A stretch of 64,000 nucleotides of DNA from Lactarius indigo (lineage: Eukaryota; Basidiomycota; Agaricomycetes; Russulales; Russulaceae): positions 1 through 64,000 of the forward strand of contig JAFKAC010000190.1 in NCBI GenBank assembly GCA_025766275.1, read 5' to 3'. A program made the position numbers and the translations under genes. This document shows, in pieces, positions 22,801 to 33,739 of the stretch (the stretch's first letter is position 1; each line of letters opens with the position of its first letter). The notes under the pieces were generated by a model. It saw only the letters and a list, made by a program, of their open reading frames with translations. It was not told the DNA's origin and did not search any database.

Positions 22801-23132
22801 TTCCAGAGCTTGAAGGAGCCAGGAAAGTTTACGATGGCAGCTTCATAGAGATAAGTGAGACGTTGAAGGGACTGGCGAGCAACGGGCGAAGCGAGGGGGC
22901 CGAGGAGGGAACGCGTCTCTGGAGAGATGTCGGACAGAGGTTCAAGCTTGACGAGAGCATTCTGTGCTTCGCGTGTTGTGTTGATTGCTGACCACCACTG
23001 ACGAAAAGAAAACGGGTTGCGGAGGAGGTCCTCTTCTCTATGCAAATCCTTTATTGAGATGAGTGACGGATGGGTGAAAGGCGTAGGAACAGGAAGAGTG
23101 AGTGGAAAAGAGGCAGAAAGGGCGACGGCCAT
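19862..23132 (-). CDS. SYF1: pre-mRNA splicing factor Syf1 (XAB2, HAT repeats)
   Basis: Scaffold of the Prp19-associated NineTeen complex that also links splicing to transcription-coupled repair in animals. Seven exons: 23132-22584, 22523-21489, 21432-21191, 21140-21062, 21006-20719, 20667-20482 and 20431-19862 (982 aa). It is built almost wholly of half-a-TPR repeats: EEDLLRNPFSFRQWW, ARRTYDRALRTLP, RAKETFETGIATV, NPNDVQEWEKRVALW, KLWSFYVDLEESLG, RGVELFTFPVSFEIWN, RARDLFEQALEKCPP, and AKMCLRFAALERKLGEIDRARAIYAHAS. An acidic and Gln-rich region interrupts the middle, and the end is EIHISDEDI. The second exon begins at acceptor 22524, which restores the conserved LPRLWLMYLSIFDHP. Confidence 0.95.
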
Positions 23133-23203
23133 CGCGACCAAAGCCAAGCAAGAACGCGTCCCGCGTTGACGCTCAGAGGCACTACTTGGTTTCGCACGAT
23201 CTG
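23133..23203. promoter_or_regulatory. 71-bp divergent promoter between SYF1 and BET4
   Basis: Only 71 bp lie between the SYF1 start (minus) and the BET4 ATG (plus). No TATA box is obvious. Confidence 0.55.
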
Positions 23204-24655
23204 ATGGTACGCAAAAACCGAGATATCGGTCAATCGTGTTTCTGTAATCGTATTCCGTAGCACGGCGTCCGACGAACAAAAGATACGCAACAAGCACTTG
23301 CCGCCAAATGCGAGCGTGACAAGGCAAAACTTTCAGCCTACCTCGTTTTGACAGATGACATACTTTCCAGGGTGTGCCCTCTCCCCCCTGTTTATAATCT
23401 ATTCACGCGGACCTTCGCTTCTTGTAGAAGAAGAACAAGGACTGGAGCAAAGAGACGTTCGGTCTCACGACGCAACTGCTCTCGACACACCCTGATGTTA
23501 TCAACCCCGAATTTTACACAATATGGAACTACCGCAGGAATATCCTCATCAACGGTATCTTTCCAGAGAGGTATGCCACCCTCCTCACATTTTCACCATT
23601 CAGCCCCCATATATCCTCCGTAGCTCTCCCCACGAAATTCACGAACTGCTCGACAACGACTTGGCAATGACGACAAAGTTACTCAAACTCCACCCGAAGG
23701 TCTACTGGATCTGGAACCATAGAAGGTGGTGTCTCGAACATATTCCCGAAGGTCCTATTTCTGCGGATGCTCAGGCATGGAGACTGTCAACTTGGGAGAG
23801 AGAGCTTTTCATCGTAGAAAAGATGCTTGAGGCAGATTCTCGCAACTGTCTGTCCCCTCGCTCACATTAAGAAAATCACTCATGACACATTCTCTGCTCT
23901 AGTTCTAGCGTGGGACTATCGTCGTTATGTCGTAGCGAGCATGCCCACTCGTCGCTCTGACAAGGCGGAGCTTGCATATACGACGAAGAAGATCGAGGCG
24001 AACTTCTCGAACTTTAGCGCGTGGCACCAGAGAACTAAAGTGATAAGCTCTCTGTGGGCCAGCGGTGACATTGACAGGGCGTCGTCGCTCCAGAAAGGTA
24101 TGAATGTAAATATTTACTATTGTCTACACCCCATCGATCATCTCCATGTAGAGTTCGAGCTTGTTCAGAATGCCATGTTCACACTACCCGAGGACCAGAG
24201 CGCTTGGTTATATCATCGTTGGTTGATTGGCTCCGGTCGGTCATTTATCCTGTTATTTCAACGATCTTTGGGCCTAATCATTGGCTAGGAGATGACAAGG
24301 TCATACTCGAACGTGAGATCGAGGTCGTCCAGACACTCCTAGCCGAGCAGCCAGACAGTAAATGTGAGTGTCCGTCCCAGTGACATCCGTACCGTCTCAC
24401 GTACCCGCTGTCGCGCAGGGTGCATGGATTCGCTTGTCACGTACAAGCTGTTGCTTCTGAAGAATCACCTCCACGCGGGATCACAGGAGAGCATCAATGT
24501 CACAAAGCAGTGTCTGGCACTGCTTGTGCAGTTGGAGGAAATCGATCCCATGCGGCATCAGAGATACCGCGATATAGGTTAGTACAGCGCCAATAATCAG
24601 ACGTGAACGAGCTGGCTCAAACATGTTGCTTGCAGGCGCCCTACTTGATGCTTAA
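23204..24655 (+). CDS. BET4: Rab geranylgeranyltransferase alpha subunit
   Basis: With the beta subunit and Rab escort protein it adds geranylgeranyl groups to Rab GTPases. Nine exons: 23204-23206, 23261-23371, 23428-23570, 23624-23847, 23903-24097, 24152-24235, 24289-24363, 24419-24577 and 24636-24655 (337 aa). The prenyltransferase alpha repeats are clear: NPEFYTIWNYRRNIL, HPKVYWIWNHRRWCLEHIP, AWDYRRYVV, FSNFSAWHQRTKVI and DQSAWLYHRWLIGSG. The conserved N-terminus MHGVRRTK is assembled only if the first exon is just the start codon ATG at 23204-23206, followed by GTACGC and an acceptor at 23260. Every later junction keeps frame. No C-terminal leucine-rich or Ig-like domain is present, as usual for fungi. 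Confidence 0.93.
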
Positions 24656-24896
24656 GGGGTGATATAACGACGGACCAGAGGACATGACTACTAGGGATCC
24701 AAGGCACATGTTTCATATTTGACTTCGGTCCAACATGAAAGTTCGCTTAACACGATTTTGTACAAACTCACAGCGTTCACATGGAGTATATCACGGTATA
24801 GGATAACAAGACACATTCTCAATTGACAAAGTGCACATAGGCTACTCCATGGCTATTCATACACCACTACTCGTTCGCTGAGAAGAACGGATATGT

Positions 24897-25101
24897 TCAG
24901 CACTTGCAACTTCCAACCGCGCACGTGCAACTACAAGAGAATCAGCAAAAGGGTCAAGTAGTTCCCTGAAAGACCCACCTGTCGCCGCAGTTGCAAGTAG
25001 ACACACCGCAAGCTCCATGCTCATTGACAGGGTTCTGTGTGACCTGGGACAAGATAAACAGGAAAGAAGTAAAGGTGAGTGTGGGTACGTACGGAAGACA
25101 T
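24897..25101 (-). CDS. small CxC metallothionein
   Basis: A 35-residue metal-binding protein in three tiny exons: 25101-25093 (ATG TCT TCC), 25043-24979 and 24930-24897. Introns are 49 and 48 nt with GT donors and CAG/TAG acceptors, and the junctions keep frame. The product has seven cysteines including three CxC pairs (CNC, CTC and a terminal CKC) and no aromatic residues, as in basidiomycete copper/cadmium metallothioneins. It ends in a stop directly after the last Cys. A TATA-like GATAAAAAG lies on the minus strand at 25159-25151, about 50 bp before the start, fitting a strongly inducible gene. It converges on BET4. Confidence 0.88.
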
Positions 25102-25550
25102 CGTAGACTGAAGAATAGTTCGGTGATCAGTGCTACTACGGGCAGATGGCCCTTTTTATCTAGTCGGAGAGTGTTTGCGCTTGTTTGGTCACGGCACGAG
25201 CAGTTTCTGGAAGCATCACATGAACACACGCATATACGAGGGCAGAGTCATTTTATTACTGTTTTAATAGCGTGAAATGTCTCAGAGTTCGTGTTCCTAG
25301 CCTCGGCGTAGTCTCTGTTGTTATACCCAGCCAATAGATGATATTTCACATGGCTAGGCGAGTGAAAAAAAGAATTTGAGGGCCCGAGTCAAGAATCTGG
25401 CCTCGTGGGTTCAACGAGGCTTGGGCAATTGGGTTACGAGTACGAGGACGAGTACGAGAGTCCTCCTCTTTCTTTCTTCCTCTATCTCGTTCCCCATATT
25501 TTCTCTCCCTGTCCGCTGCGATCACTGCTTCCACGGCTAGTTTGCGTCGA
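25102..25550. promoter_or_regulatory. divergent intergenic region, metallothionein / EDC4-like gene
   Basis: About 450 bp drive the metallothionein leftwards and the decapping scaffold rightwards. The TATA-like box for the metallothionein is at 25151-25159. A pyrimidine-rich stretch (about 25455-25545) precedes the EDC4-like start. Confidence 0.5.
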
Positions 25551-28500
25551 ATGGACCACCACAACCTCATCCGTAACATCTTTTCTCGAAATACCAGCCC
25601 TCCAATCCAATCTTATCCTGACGACCAATCTCCGTCCTCTCAACACTTTGCGCAGTTCCAGCACGTTTCCCCTTCACAAAGTCTCAAGGACGTGGCACCA
25701 TCGTCTCCACCGACACACGTCGAGTCTCTTTTTTCTAATTTAACAGCCACTGGCCAGTCCAGCGTCAATCCCAACCTTCCTCTTCAGGGCCCAGCTCACC
25801 CTATGACCACAACCAACACTACTGCGGCTGCGACCGCGTCAGGACCTACCTCTCCAGCCTCTTCTATCACAGCTCTCTCAGCTCCCACTAACATGTCTAC
25901 ATCCACTAACACCCCACCGATTGCGAACCCGCCAGGTGATAGCAGGCAAAGCGCCCTTCTTTCTCTCCTTAGCACCGTATCTCCCGCAGGTTCTTCTTCG
26001 TCCAGCGCACCCCAACAGATTCCGACGCCTCCTGGTCCATCTGGCCCTCCCAATCGCACTGGGCCCATTACAGCAGCTAATAATGAGTCTCAAGGTCGTT
26101 TTCTTCTGGAACAGCTCATGGCAGGGTAATCAGCTTGTTGATTTGGTCCCGACACCATACTTACCTTGTTTTCACAGTAATGCTCCGCGTTCTAACGTCT
26201 CAGACACGTCTCAGCAACGACTTTCACCTCCCACTGGGCCTTCGCCCACCTACCCATTGGTTGCCCCGCTTCAACAACCGGAGATAAGCTCATATTACGA
26301 GTCGGAACTTGTCACCCCACAGACCACGACCGCTGAAGCTATTCAAGCCGCCGCCCCAGCAGGACAATCTCAGTTGCAAGGTTCCCCTCAGCCAAACAAG
26401 ACCATGTTTGACTTCGTATCACCGTTCGATGCCCTTGCATCATCCTCAGTGGCCCCTATCCGAAAGCCTGCTCTCCCGGTCTCCCATCAGCAAGGACCGT
26501 CTGAGCCGTTTGAAGACACTTGGTCGTCCGTCATCGACCCTAAGCGCAGGTCTGTTGACAATCTTCTCGAGCAGCTTAGCGTCTCCAAGGCACCCGCTCC
26601 CCCGTCTGCTCACCCGGTCCCCGCTTTCGATAGCCCTGATGAAGAGACACCAATTACCGAGCCAATCCAATCCAAGGCCGCGTCTCGGCCACTACCTCCG
26701 AAGCCTACGCAAGCTCCTTCCCCACGTGGTTCGCCGCCTAAGATCTCACCTCCCGTCCGGCGGGACGTACAAGCGCCGGAGCCTCCTCTAGGGCCGCAAG
26801 TCGGCCCCGCTCTTTCGCACGTGTCTACGGGCCAAGCCCAGCGAGAAAAGGAAAGTTCACCAGGTCCGCGCGGGAGCTGGAAGGGACACGAAGGTGGTCG
26901 CAACCGTGGTTCAGGATCCAGGGCCAAGACCCAGTCCGGTCCCATGTAAGCAACGATAATTTCCACCTCCTGGCACGCTTTGACTTTTGTCCCTTTAGCT
27001 CCCAGCCGCAGACGATCGTCGTGGACGTTGCGCAACCGCTGGATGATATTCAGGCACCTCGTGACGCTGTAAAATCGACGGCGATTGCTCTGGTTAGAGT
27101 TGACTCTAACTTTTTACCCGGCACCACTATCGGCGCTACGCACTGGGTTGCCTACGCCATGACGAAAGGTGTGTTGACGTGTTGCCATAGACAAGAAATC
27201 GGTTAACCTTACTTATTTCTACGAAGGTCGTGTTCGTGTAATATCTCGTTCGAGCGGCGATCGTACCCTACTTCAACTTCCGGCTGTGTTTGCCCCCACT
27301 ACGTCGGTAACCGATATGGCCGTCTACGGCAACCGACTCGCGGGCGTTACTTCTGATGGAGGCTTTGTTGTCTGGGAGTTGCCCGATCTGATCACAGATG
27401 ATGTCCCGTACGTTTCGCTAGCTGGCCGCCGACGAAATGCTTCGGACTTACTTGTACAACGTCACAGTGGCCAAATTCTTCTCTGCGTCCTACCTTCTAT
27501 CGGCCAGGAGGCACTTCATTCTGTAAAGTGGCACCCGAAGCAGCAAGACACCGTGGCCGTGGCATCTGAAAATGACATTTATGTGCTGAATATTAGCGAA
27601 GCCGCTCGGATGTTCGATGGCGAGCCCATTGTTCAATCTGACTTGCATCGTATTGTCCAGTCTATTAGGATGCCTGCCGTAAGCTCATCTCATCTTGTTT
27701 TGGGTGTCATAGCTCAACCCGTTTTGTAGTCGCTCGTTGCATTCGAGTTTGATATCGCACACTCCGCCATCGCCACGATTTCCAGTGACTCTTCCCTCAC
27801 TCTTTGGAGCCTTCGCGACCGCAGCAGACCTTTCTGGTCCGCAACGATTCGCGGCGAGGACCCCCCTTCTTCCATAACCTTTGTTGATGGTGGTGTGGTT
27901 ATCGGCCGCAAACACGGCACGGTCTTCCAGCTTCTTCCAAATAAGAGCGGCAACGTCCTCTCCACTATCAAGTTTGTAAATGGGATCAACAACGGATTCG
28001 CCGATGATCCGGATATGTTCGGCCATGCCAACTATGACTCTCGAATCCAGACGTTATGGGTCGCCAACAACCGCCGTGACAGTATGGTCGCTTTTAAGCT
28101 GGGCTTTGACGTGTCCTCGCCAGGTCGAGGGAATGACATGCGTCCCTATATCGAACAAGTCCTGGAATTCTCTGGACCTAAGCCGACTATCCACTTTGTC
28201 ATCTTAACTGCAGACGCAGATCCGCGAGGCGAAGAAGCCCATGCTGCCTGCGTTGCGGCAAAGGTTCCCCCTGGAGAACTCGCCCTCGTGGCATTCTCCG
28301 TACATTCGTCCGGCGTGGACCAGGTCCTCATTCGCAAGGAATGGTTTGATAGCGCGTTGGCAACGTCCCCCGCCAAATTCCCGCCAACGCCGCACTTGCC
28401 TCAGATTACTGCGCCAGAACCAAGGAACCAGCGTCAGCAACCCATCCAAGCCCCTCCAGTTAGCATTGTCCAACCGGTAGCTCAACCCATGATCCCTCCC

Positions 28501-30233
28501 CCTGGTCCGAGGATGCGCACTCCTCCTTCAGCCGAGGAGGTAGAAGCCGAAATCCGTGAGGAGGGCCGTTCTAACGACAATCGTGGTCGCGGAAGAGGCA
28601 AAAATGTCGGCTGGAGGGAGAAAGAGGCAAAAGAAACCTCCGCTAAACCGCTAGATTCTGGGAATGATGCACAGCTGGGTGCAGTCATGTCGAAAGAGAT
28701 CAAGAAGATGGAGGAGAATTTATACAGCCGTATCGGCCGCCTCGTAGGCAAGGAGCTTGACAAGCAGCGTATGCATTCGCCTTATTCTGGGTTTTGAGGT
28801 GATTGAATTGATCTCTTACAGACCAACGTCTGGAGGATGTTCGTGTTAGCGAGCAGGCGGCAGACATCGCACGTCAGGAGAAGCTCTTGAAGCTCATTTC
28901 CAATGAGTTGACCAAGAACACGACAAGAGTGGTCGAGATGGCTGTCAAGGCGGAGGTTCAGAACTCTGTTCTCCCAGCCCTTGAGAATATCACCAAGAAC
29001 GAGGTGAAAGCTGTCCTCGTCGGCCAGATTGCCAAGGGGCTCGGCGACTCGATGAACCAGGTGTGTCTACTCGTCGAATCTCTAGCCTGGCAACGCTGAG
29101 TACTGTACTATTAAGGCAATTCCTACCGAGATCGAGAGGTTACTCCTTCGACCCGACGTATCCAGCCATGTTGCGCGAACGTTCTCCTCTGCAATCACCC
29201 CGATTATCGAGCGCCATGTCAAGGAAGCTATCAACAAGACCCTGATTCCCGCGTATCAGGCACAATCGTCTTCTATGCACCAGGAATTGTCTCGGGAAAT
29301 CCATGCAGAGATGTTGAACCTCAAGAAAGAAGTCATCTCTTGGCAAAGTGAAGCCCTGCGCGGACAGGAGGTTGGTTCATCATTCTGAAATTATTTGCAC
29401 CACTACACTAACGTTACTCTTTCCCAGACCATGATCAGAGAACTTGAACAATCCGTTCGCACACTCTCAGAGCAGATCAAATTCCTAAGTATCAATACTG
29501 GCACACCGCTCCAGCAACCTCAAGTGAGGGGTTCTCCCGGTCCCAGTACAGGCCCTGGCACAATGGTCTCGTTCAACCAGCAGCAAGCATTCCGCCACCC
29601 TGCTCCTCCTGTCAATGTTCCCCAGATGTATGGACCGCCTCCTCCGCAACCCCCGCAACCGGCCATGCAGGGACCGTGGTTCCCGTCTGGTATCCCCGCA
29701 CCCCAAGCGTCTCATCCCGCCCTCCCTCCTCCAACTCAGCAAACGCCTCCGGCACCATCAGAGGAATGGGACGATACATACCTTGCCGTCCTGGGCACGC
29801 AGGACACTCGCCAACTCCGTGAGCTGCTGGCGAGGTCCAATCCTGAAGTTGTCATGCCCCTTAAAGGGTCACCACCATTGTCGCAGGCCGTGATCTTGAC
29901 GCTCGTGCATAGAGTATGCGACCCCTTTTACTTGCCTTTGGTTGGTCGCTGAAGTGTGAATCACCTTTTTAGCTCGCTGGGGCGATTGGTGAGAGTGCGC
30001 CGGTCGACGAATCGTTCAAGTCTTCGATGTGGTGGTTACAGCGTGCTGCCACGGTGTTGAATACGAACGATCCGCTCATCGCACCTTACATCTCCCGCGT
30101 CTTGCCAAGCGTGCAAGCGATGCTCAATACGACGAAACAACGGATCGCCATCCTCCCCGGAGGTCCACAGGTGTTGGAGACGGCCAGGTCGATTGCCGAG
30201 ATCCAGGACGTCCTGAGCCACAAGCCGAATTAG
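25551..30233 (+). CDS. EDC4/Ge-1-like mRNA decapping scaffold
   Basis: Nine exons: 25551-26125, 26178-26945, 26999-27168, 27227-27678, 27730-28768, 28822-29060, 29116-29370, 29428-29913 and 29973-30233 (1414 aa). About 450 residues of disordered Ser/Pro/Gln-rich sequence lead to a WD40-like propeller (about 450-850: WVAYAMTKGRVRVISR, LAGVTSDGGFVVWELP, VKWHPKQQDTVAVAS, IATISSDSSLTLWSLRD, GVVIGRKHGTVFQLLP). An RG-rich linker follows, then long coiled coils (KKMEENLYSRIGRLVGKELDKQ, LKLISNELTKNTTRVVE, REIHAEMLNLKKEVISW). A helical C-terminal domain (LRELLARSNPEVVMPLKGS to LSHKPN) completes the Ge-1 layout, the S. pombe counterpart being Pdc1. Such proteins bind Dcp2 and nucleate P-bodies. Confidence 0.88.
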
Positions 30234-31201
30234 AGCACCCGTGGTTGACGATTTATCCTCTCGCCCTGTGGGTGATTATTATTCTGGAGGCGTGCCTCCA
30301 TAATTTCATCTCATCACATCATCGGCGTTGATTCCCTGTATGAATTCATGATGACTGGTCTCATGCTGGATATGTCAGGTTGCAGTCCGCTAATGTCTCA
30401 TTCATGTCCCGAGTTAGGTTCGTTCTGTACCCTCCTACCACGCATGCATCGTATGGTTTCCTTTCTTCTCTTCATCTCTTCACGACTTGTTACGTCTCTC
30501 GCACCTCATCTCGCTGGTTACGGTCGATGCTTTAGTTTTGTGTGCAATTTTTTCTCGAATGCCGTGCTCTTGAGATATATAAGAAAAATTTAGGCCCTGT
30601 TTGGTGCGCTCTTTGTTGTGCGAAGAGTCTTGTTTCTGTGCAGCGGGGTACCCAACCAAAATCAAAGGTCAGAGTCAGATGTGATTGTGACCAGCCGTCA
30701 TACATGATCATGAGGGATAAATAGCACACATAAGGCACGCATATGCTTCACCAAGAACTTGTGCATCTTTGTAGGCACAAATGATGACAATAGTCACCGC
30801 GTAGCTATCTACGTACGACTCCGGGATTTCTTGATTTCGCGGCGGATAAACCCCGTGCCGATGTCCAGATTACGGGGGGACAGATACATGTTAGCAAGAT
30901 CTGAGTCACTTGGCCGCGTTGACGATTTCTTCTGGCGCGATCCTCCCATCCTTTTCGATTTTAGCGTTAGCCAGGGCTGCAGGGCACGGGTCGTTGACTT
31001 GGATATATTTTTCACCGGTGGTGACCCGTTCTTTTTCTGTGACAGGCCGATGCACAGCCACTTGACCGCCTGCATTTGTAAGCATCGGCAAGCATCGGCA
31101 TTGGCACCGACATTGGCCGTCCACGACAACTTACCTTGCTTCACCACTCCTCTCTTCCACTACTTGAAAACCTCTCACTCACGCTATCTCCGCAAAAAAA
31201 T
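30234..31201. other. intergenic region between EDC4-like and SFT2 genes
   Basis: No gene is supported in these ~970 bp; frames on both strands are short and unlike any family. It should contain the 3' UTR of the decapping scaffold and the promoter of SFT2. Confidence 0.5.
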
Positions 31202-32068
31202 ATGAGCTCAAAAGGCTGGTTCAACCTCGAGACGGCCGCCGGTACTATCCCCGAAACCCAATTCTTTGAGGGCGATTCGGCTTTCAAATCACTAGGACTC
31301 ACACGCACACAAAGACTTTATGGTTTTGCCGGGTGGTGCGTTCTTTTAGATTGATAAAGGAAAACCACCCAGATTTGGCCATGGTCGTGGGTCGGTGTCG
31401 TGCTCGCCTCTCCTGACGACGTGCAATTCTGCTTGTTCCGTAGTTACGCTATTGGACTGGTTCTGAGCGTACTCGGGACGGTGATGCTTTTTATTGGTGG
31501 TCTGGCTTCCTTCGCAGGTGATTTTTCTCCTTGTATTGACGTAGTCTTGTAACTTACCCCGGTATCACAGTCCTCTATGCACTCGGGACTGTCATTTCGC
31601 TCATAGGCACGGGTTTTTTGATTGGGGTATGTCCCTAATTTTTGAACCCCTATGCAACCGCTTCGCCTAACAGGGATCCTTTATTTTGTAAACAGTTTAC
31701 CAAGCAAACGAAGCTCGTGAGCACTCTTGCGCGTGTCTTAATCGCATCGCAGCCATACTCATTTCATGATTGCGTATGCTCTTTCACACGCATCGCCTTT
31801 TCCCCCCAGATGTTCAAGCCCGTTCGCGTTGTCGCGACGATCGTCTTCCTAGCTATGATTATTATGATTTTCGTCTCTGCCTTTGTGCTGAGCAGCGGAA
31901 CTCTTTGTATCAGTAAGCCTATCTCATCCCTCCACTTCGTCACGATTTGCTTAAGCGAAGGTCGGCCTAGTCTTCGTCGTCCTCGAGTATCTCGCATTCC
32001 TCTGGTACACACTGTCGTACATTCCGTACGCGCGCACCGCAGTTCTCAAGGTGTTTGGCATGGCATAA
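31202..32068 (+). CDS. SFT2: Sft2-type Golgi vesicle transport protein
   Basis: Six exons: 31202-31335, 31444-31517, 31571-31626, 31696-31716, 31810-31912 and 31956-32068 (166 aa). The cytosolic N-terminus ends in GLTRTQRLYGFAGC. Four hydrophobic helices follow: YAIGLVLSVLGTVMLFIGG, VLYALGTVISLIGTGFLIG, VRVVATIVFLAMIIMIFVSAF and VLEYLAFLWYTLSYIPYA. FTKQTKLMFKPVR between helices 2 and 3 and LSYIPYARTAV near the end are typical of the SFT2 family, which helps endosome-to-Golgi fusion through syntaxins. One exon is only 21 nt. The last acceptor (31955 or 31960) is slightly uncertain; 31955 keeps frame. Confidence 0.92.
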
Positions 32069-32360
32069 TTTTCCTCGCACTATACAATCATCATGACCTG
32101 TCATCCCCTGTCTGGCGCTTGTCTTAGCCACTGGTCGGCCAATGTTGTTACGAGTATCTGTTCGATGAACTTTTTTGGGTAGCACAGTTACCAATTTATA
32201 ATGCCTTACGATCTTCAGTCGCCGAGAGTGGTTAGCAAGTAGCACGCGATATATTCGCAACTTCGACTCGGAGAAAAGGACAACACAAGAAATGGGGCCA
32301 CGTACAAAGCAGGCCCATGCTTACATGATTCAATGAACGGCCTATGAATATTAATTGTGA

Positions 32361-33442
32361 TTACCCTTTGAAGTTGTTCTTCAGTGTTCTTAACTTGTCC
32401 ATTACTTCGCTCAGTGGCGTGTCTGACTCTGCCTTCGTAGCATCCCTGTGTGTCACAGGTCAAAAGCGCCAGTAACGGGTATGTGTGCATCTCGGTGGTC
32501 AAAAAAGAACAGAATACGTACCGCACTGCGTCGCTTGTCAGGCGCCAGAACACGTTCCACTCCTTCTCGTCGCCAATCGTGGTGCGTCCGACAGTGACGG
32601 GGTGCGCGTCGATGATCGCCGCAAGCCGCGCGAGACCCGCATTCCCAGGGTCGACGGAGCGCGCGAACCGGAGGTTGCCCGCGGTGTACTCATGTCCGAC
32701 GTACGTGACCGTGTCGTCCGGCAGCGCTGTGCGGAGCAGCTCGAATGCAGCGTGCATCTCTGCCCCGGTGCCTTCGAAGAACACCCCGCAGCCACCGATG
32801 AAGAGCGTGTCCCCCGTGAAGATCGCGCGTGTGCCGCCCGAGGACGATGACGTGTCGGTCACGTAGTAGCAGATCGAGTCGCGCGTGTGGCATGGCGTCG
32901 CGAGACACCTGAACATATTAGTCGAGAAAGAAGGAGGTAGAGAGAGAAAACGAACTTGACGTCGAGCGCTTTGCCGACGGTGAATTGGTCGTTGTCTCCG
33001 ACGAGGTGGGTCAGAGCGGGGCTTTTATGACTCCCACCGTATATTGGTACACCTGGGAATAGCTTGGCCTAACACCAAAAGGTCATGCTGTGTAAGGTAA
33101 TGGTGTTGAGAAGAAGTTACGCACAAATTCCTAAGAGGTTTATGATTTAGCTAGAACTCGAGAAAGAAAACAACAGGTGCGTACTTCATTCCCACCGCTA
33201 TGGTCGTTGTGATGATGAGTAGTGATTCCAGCAACGACTTTGACACCGAGTTGCTCTGCGGCTGCCTTCACTTTCGAAGGAGTGTAAGGGTCCACCGCGG
33301 CAGCTTCATTCACGGTGTCGTCAATCAGGAGATAAGCATAATTGTCCTTCCGGACTGGAACTGGGACGACTCTCATGTTGGAACAGATGGAAGAATGAAA
33401 CTGTCTTAGGAAGGTGACGCGGGGCTGACGTGCTAGTAACAT
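32361..33442 (-). CDS. GLO2: glyoxalase II (hydroxyacylglutathione hydrolase)
   Basis: Metallo-beta-lactamase-fold hydrolase that turns S-lactoylglutathione into lactate and glutathione. Four exons: 33442-33185, 33068-32956, 32908-32522 and 32445-32361 (280 aa). The metal motif THHHNDHSGG lies at about residues 75-84. LATPCHTRDSICYYV, IFTGDTLFIGGCG and YVGHEYTAGNLRFA supply the other ligands and the glutathione region. The first 22 residues (MLLARQPRVTFLRQFHSS) look like a mitochondrial presequence. The second ATG at 33376 begins RVVPVPVRKDNY, the normal cytosolic start, so dual targeting from one gene is likely. The first intron (116 nt) is twice the local norm. Confidence 0.93.
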
Positions 33443-33739
33443 GACGCAGGAGAACCAATCGATGATAAACCGTCGGCGACAAACACCTGAACGACACTAC
33501 TAATTACCTTAGTCTGTTCATGCAGGCGAGCGACCCTACGCCGACTTTCTGACACCGCTAGTAGTAATAGCAGGCTTTGCGTGGGCTATATGTGAGATCG
33601 CTGTGCAAGCCGCTGGCTAAGACTCGTTCGAGTCTATTCGCCAGGGAGGCGAGTATACTGTACATTGAAGATCATAGCGTTGCGGGCTCAATACGTCAAT
33701 AGGGTATAGGCTCGTGCCGTAGTGAGTTGATACTGGACA
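33443..33739. other. intergenic stretch between GLO2 and the NLR pseudogene
   Basis: Just under 300 bp; no gene or repeat seen. It contains the GLO2 promoter. Confidence 0.4.
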
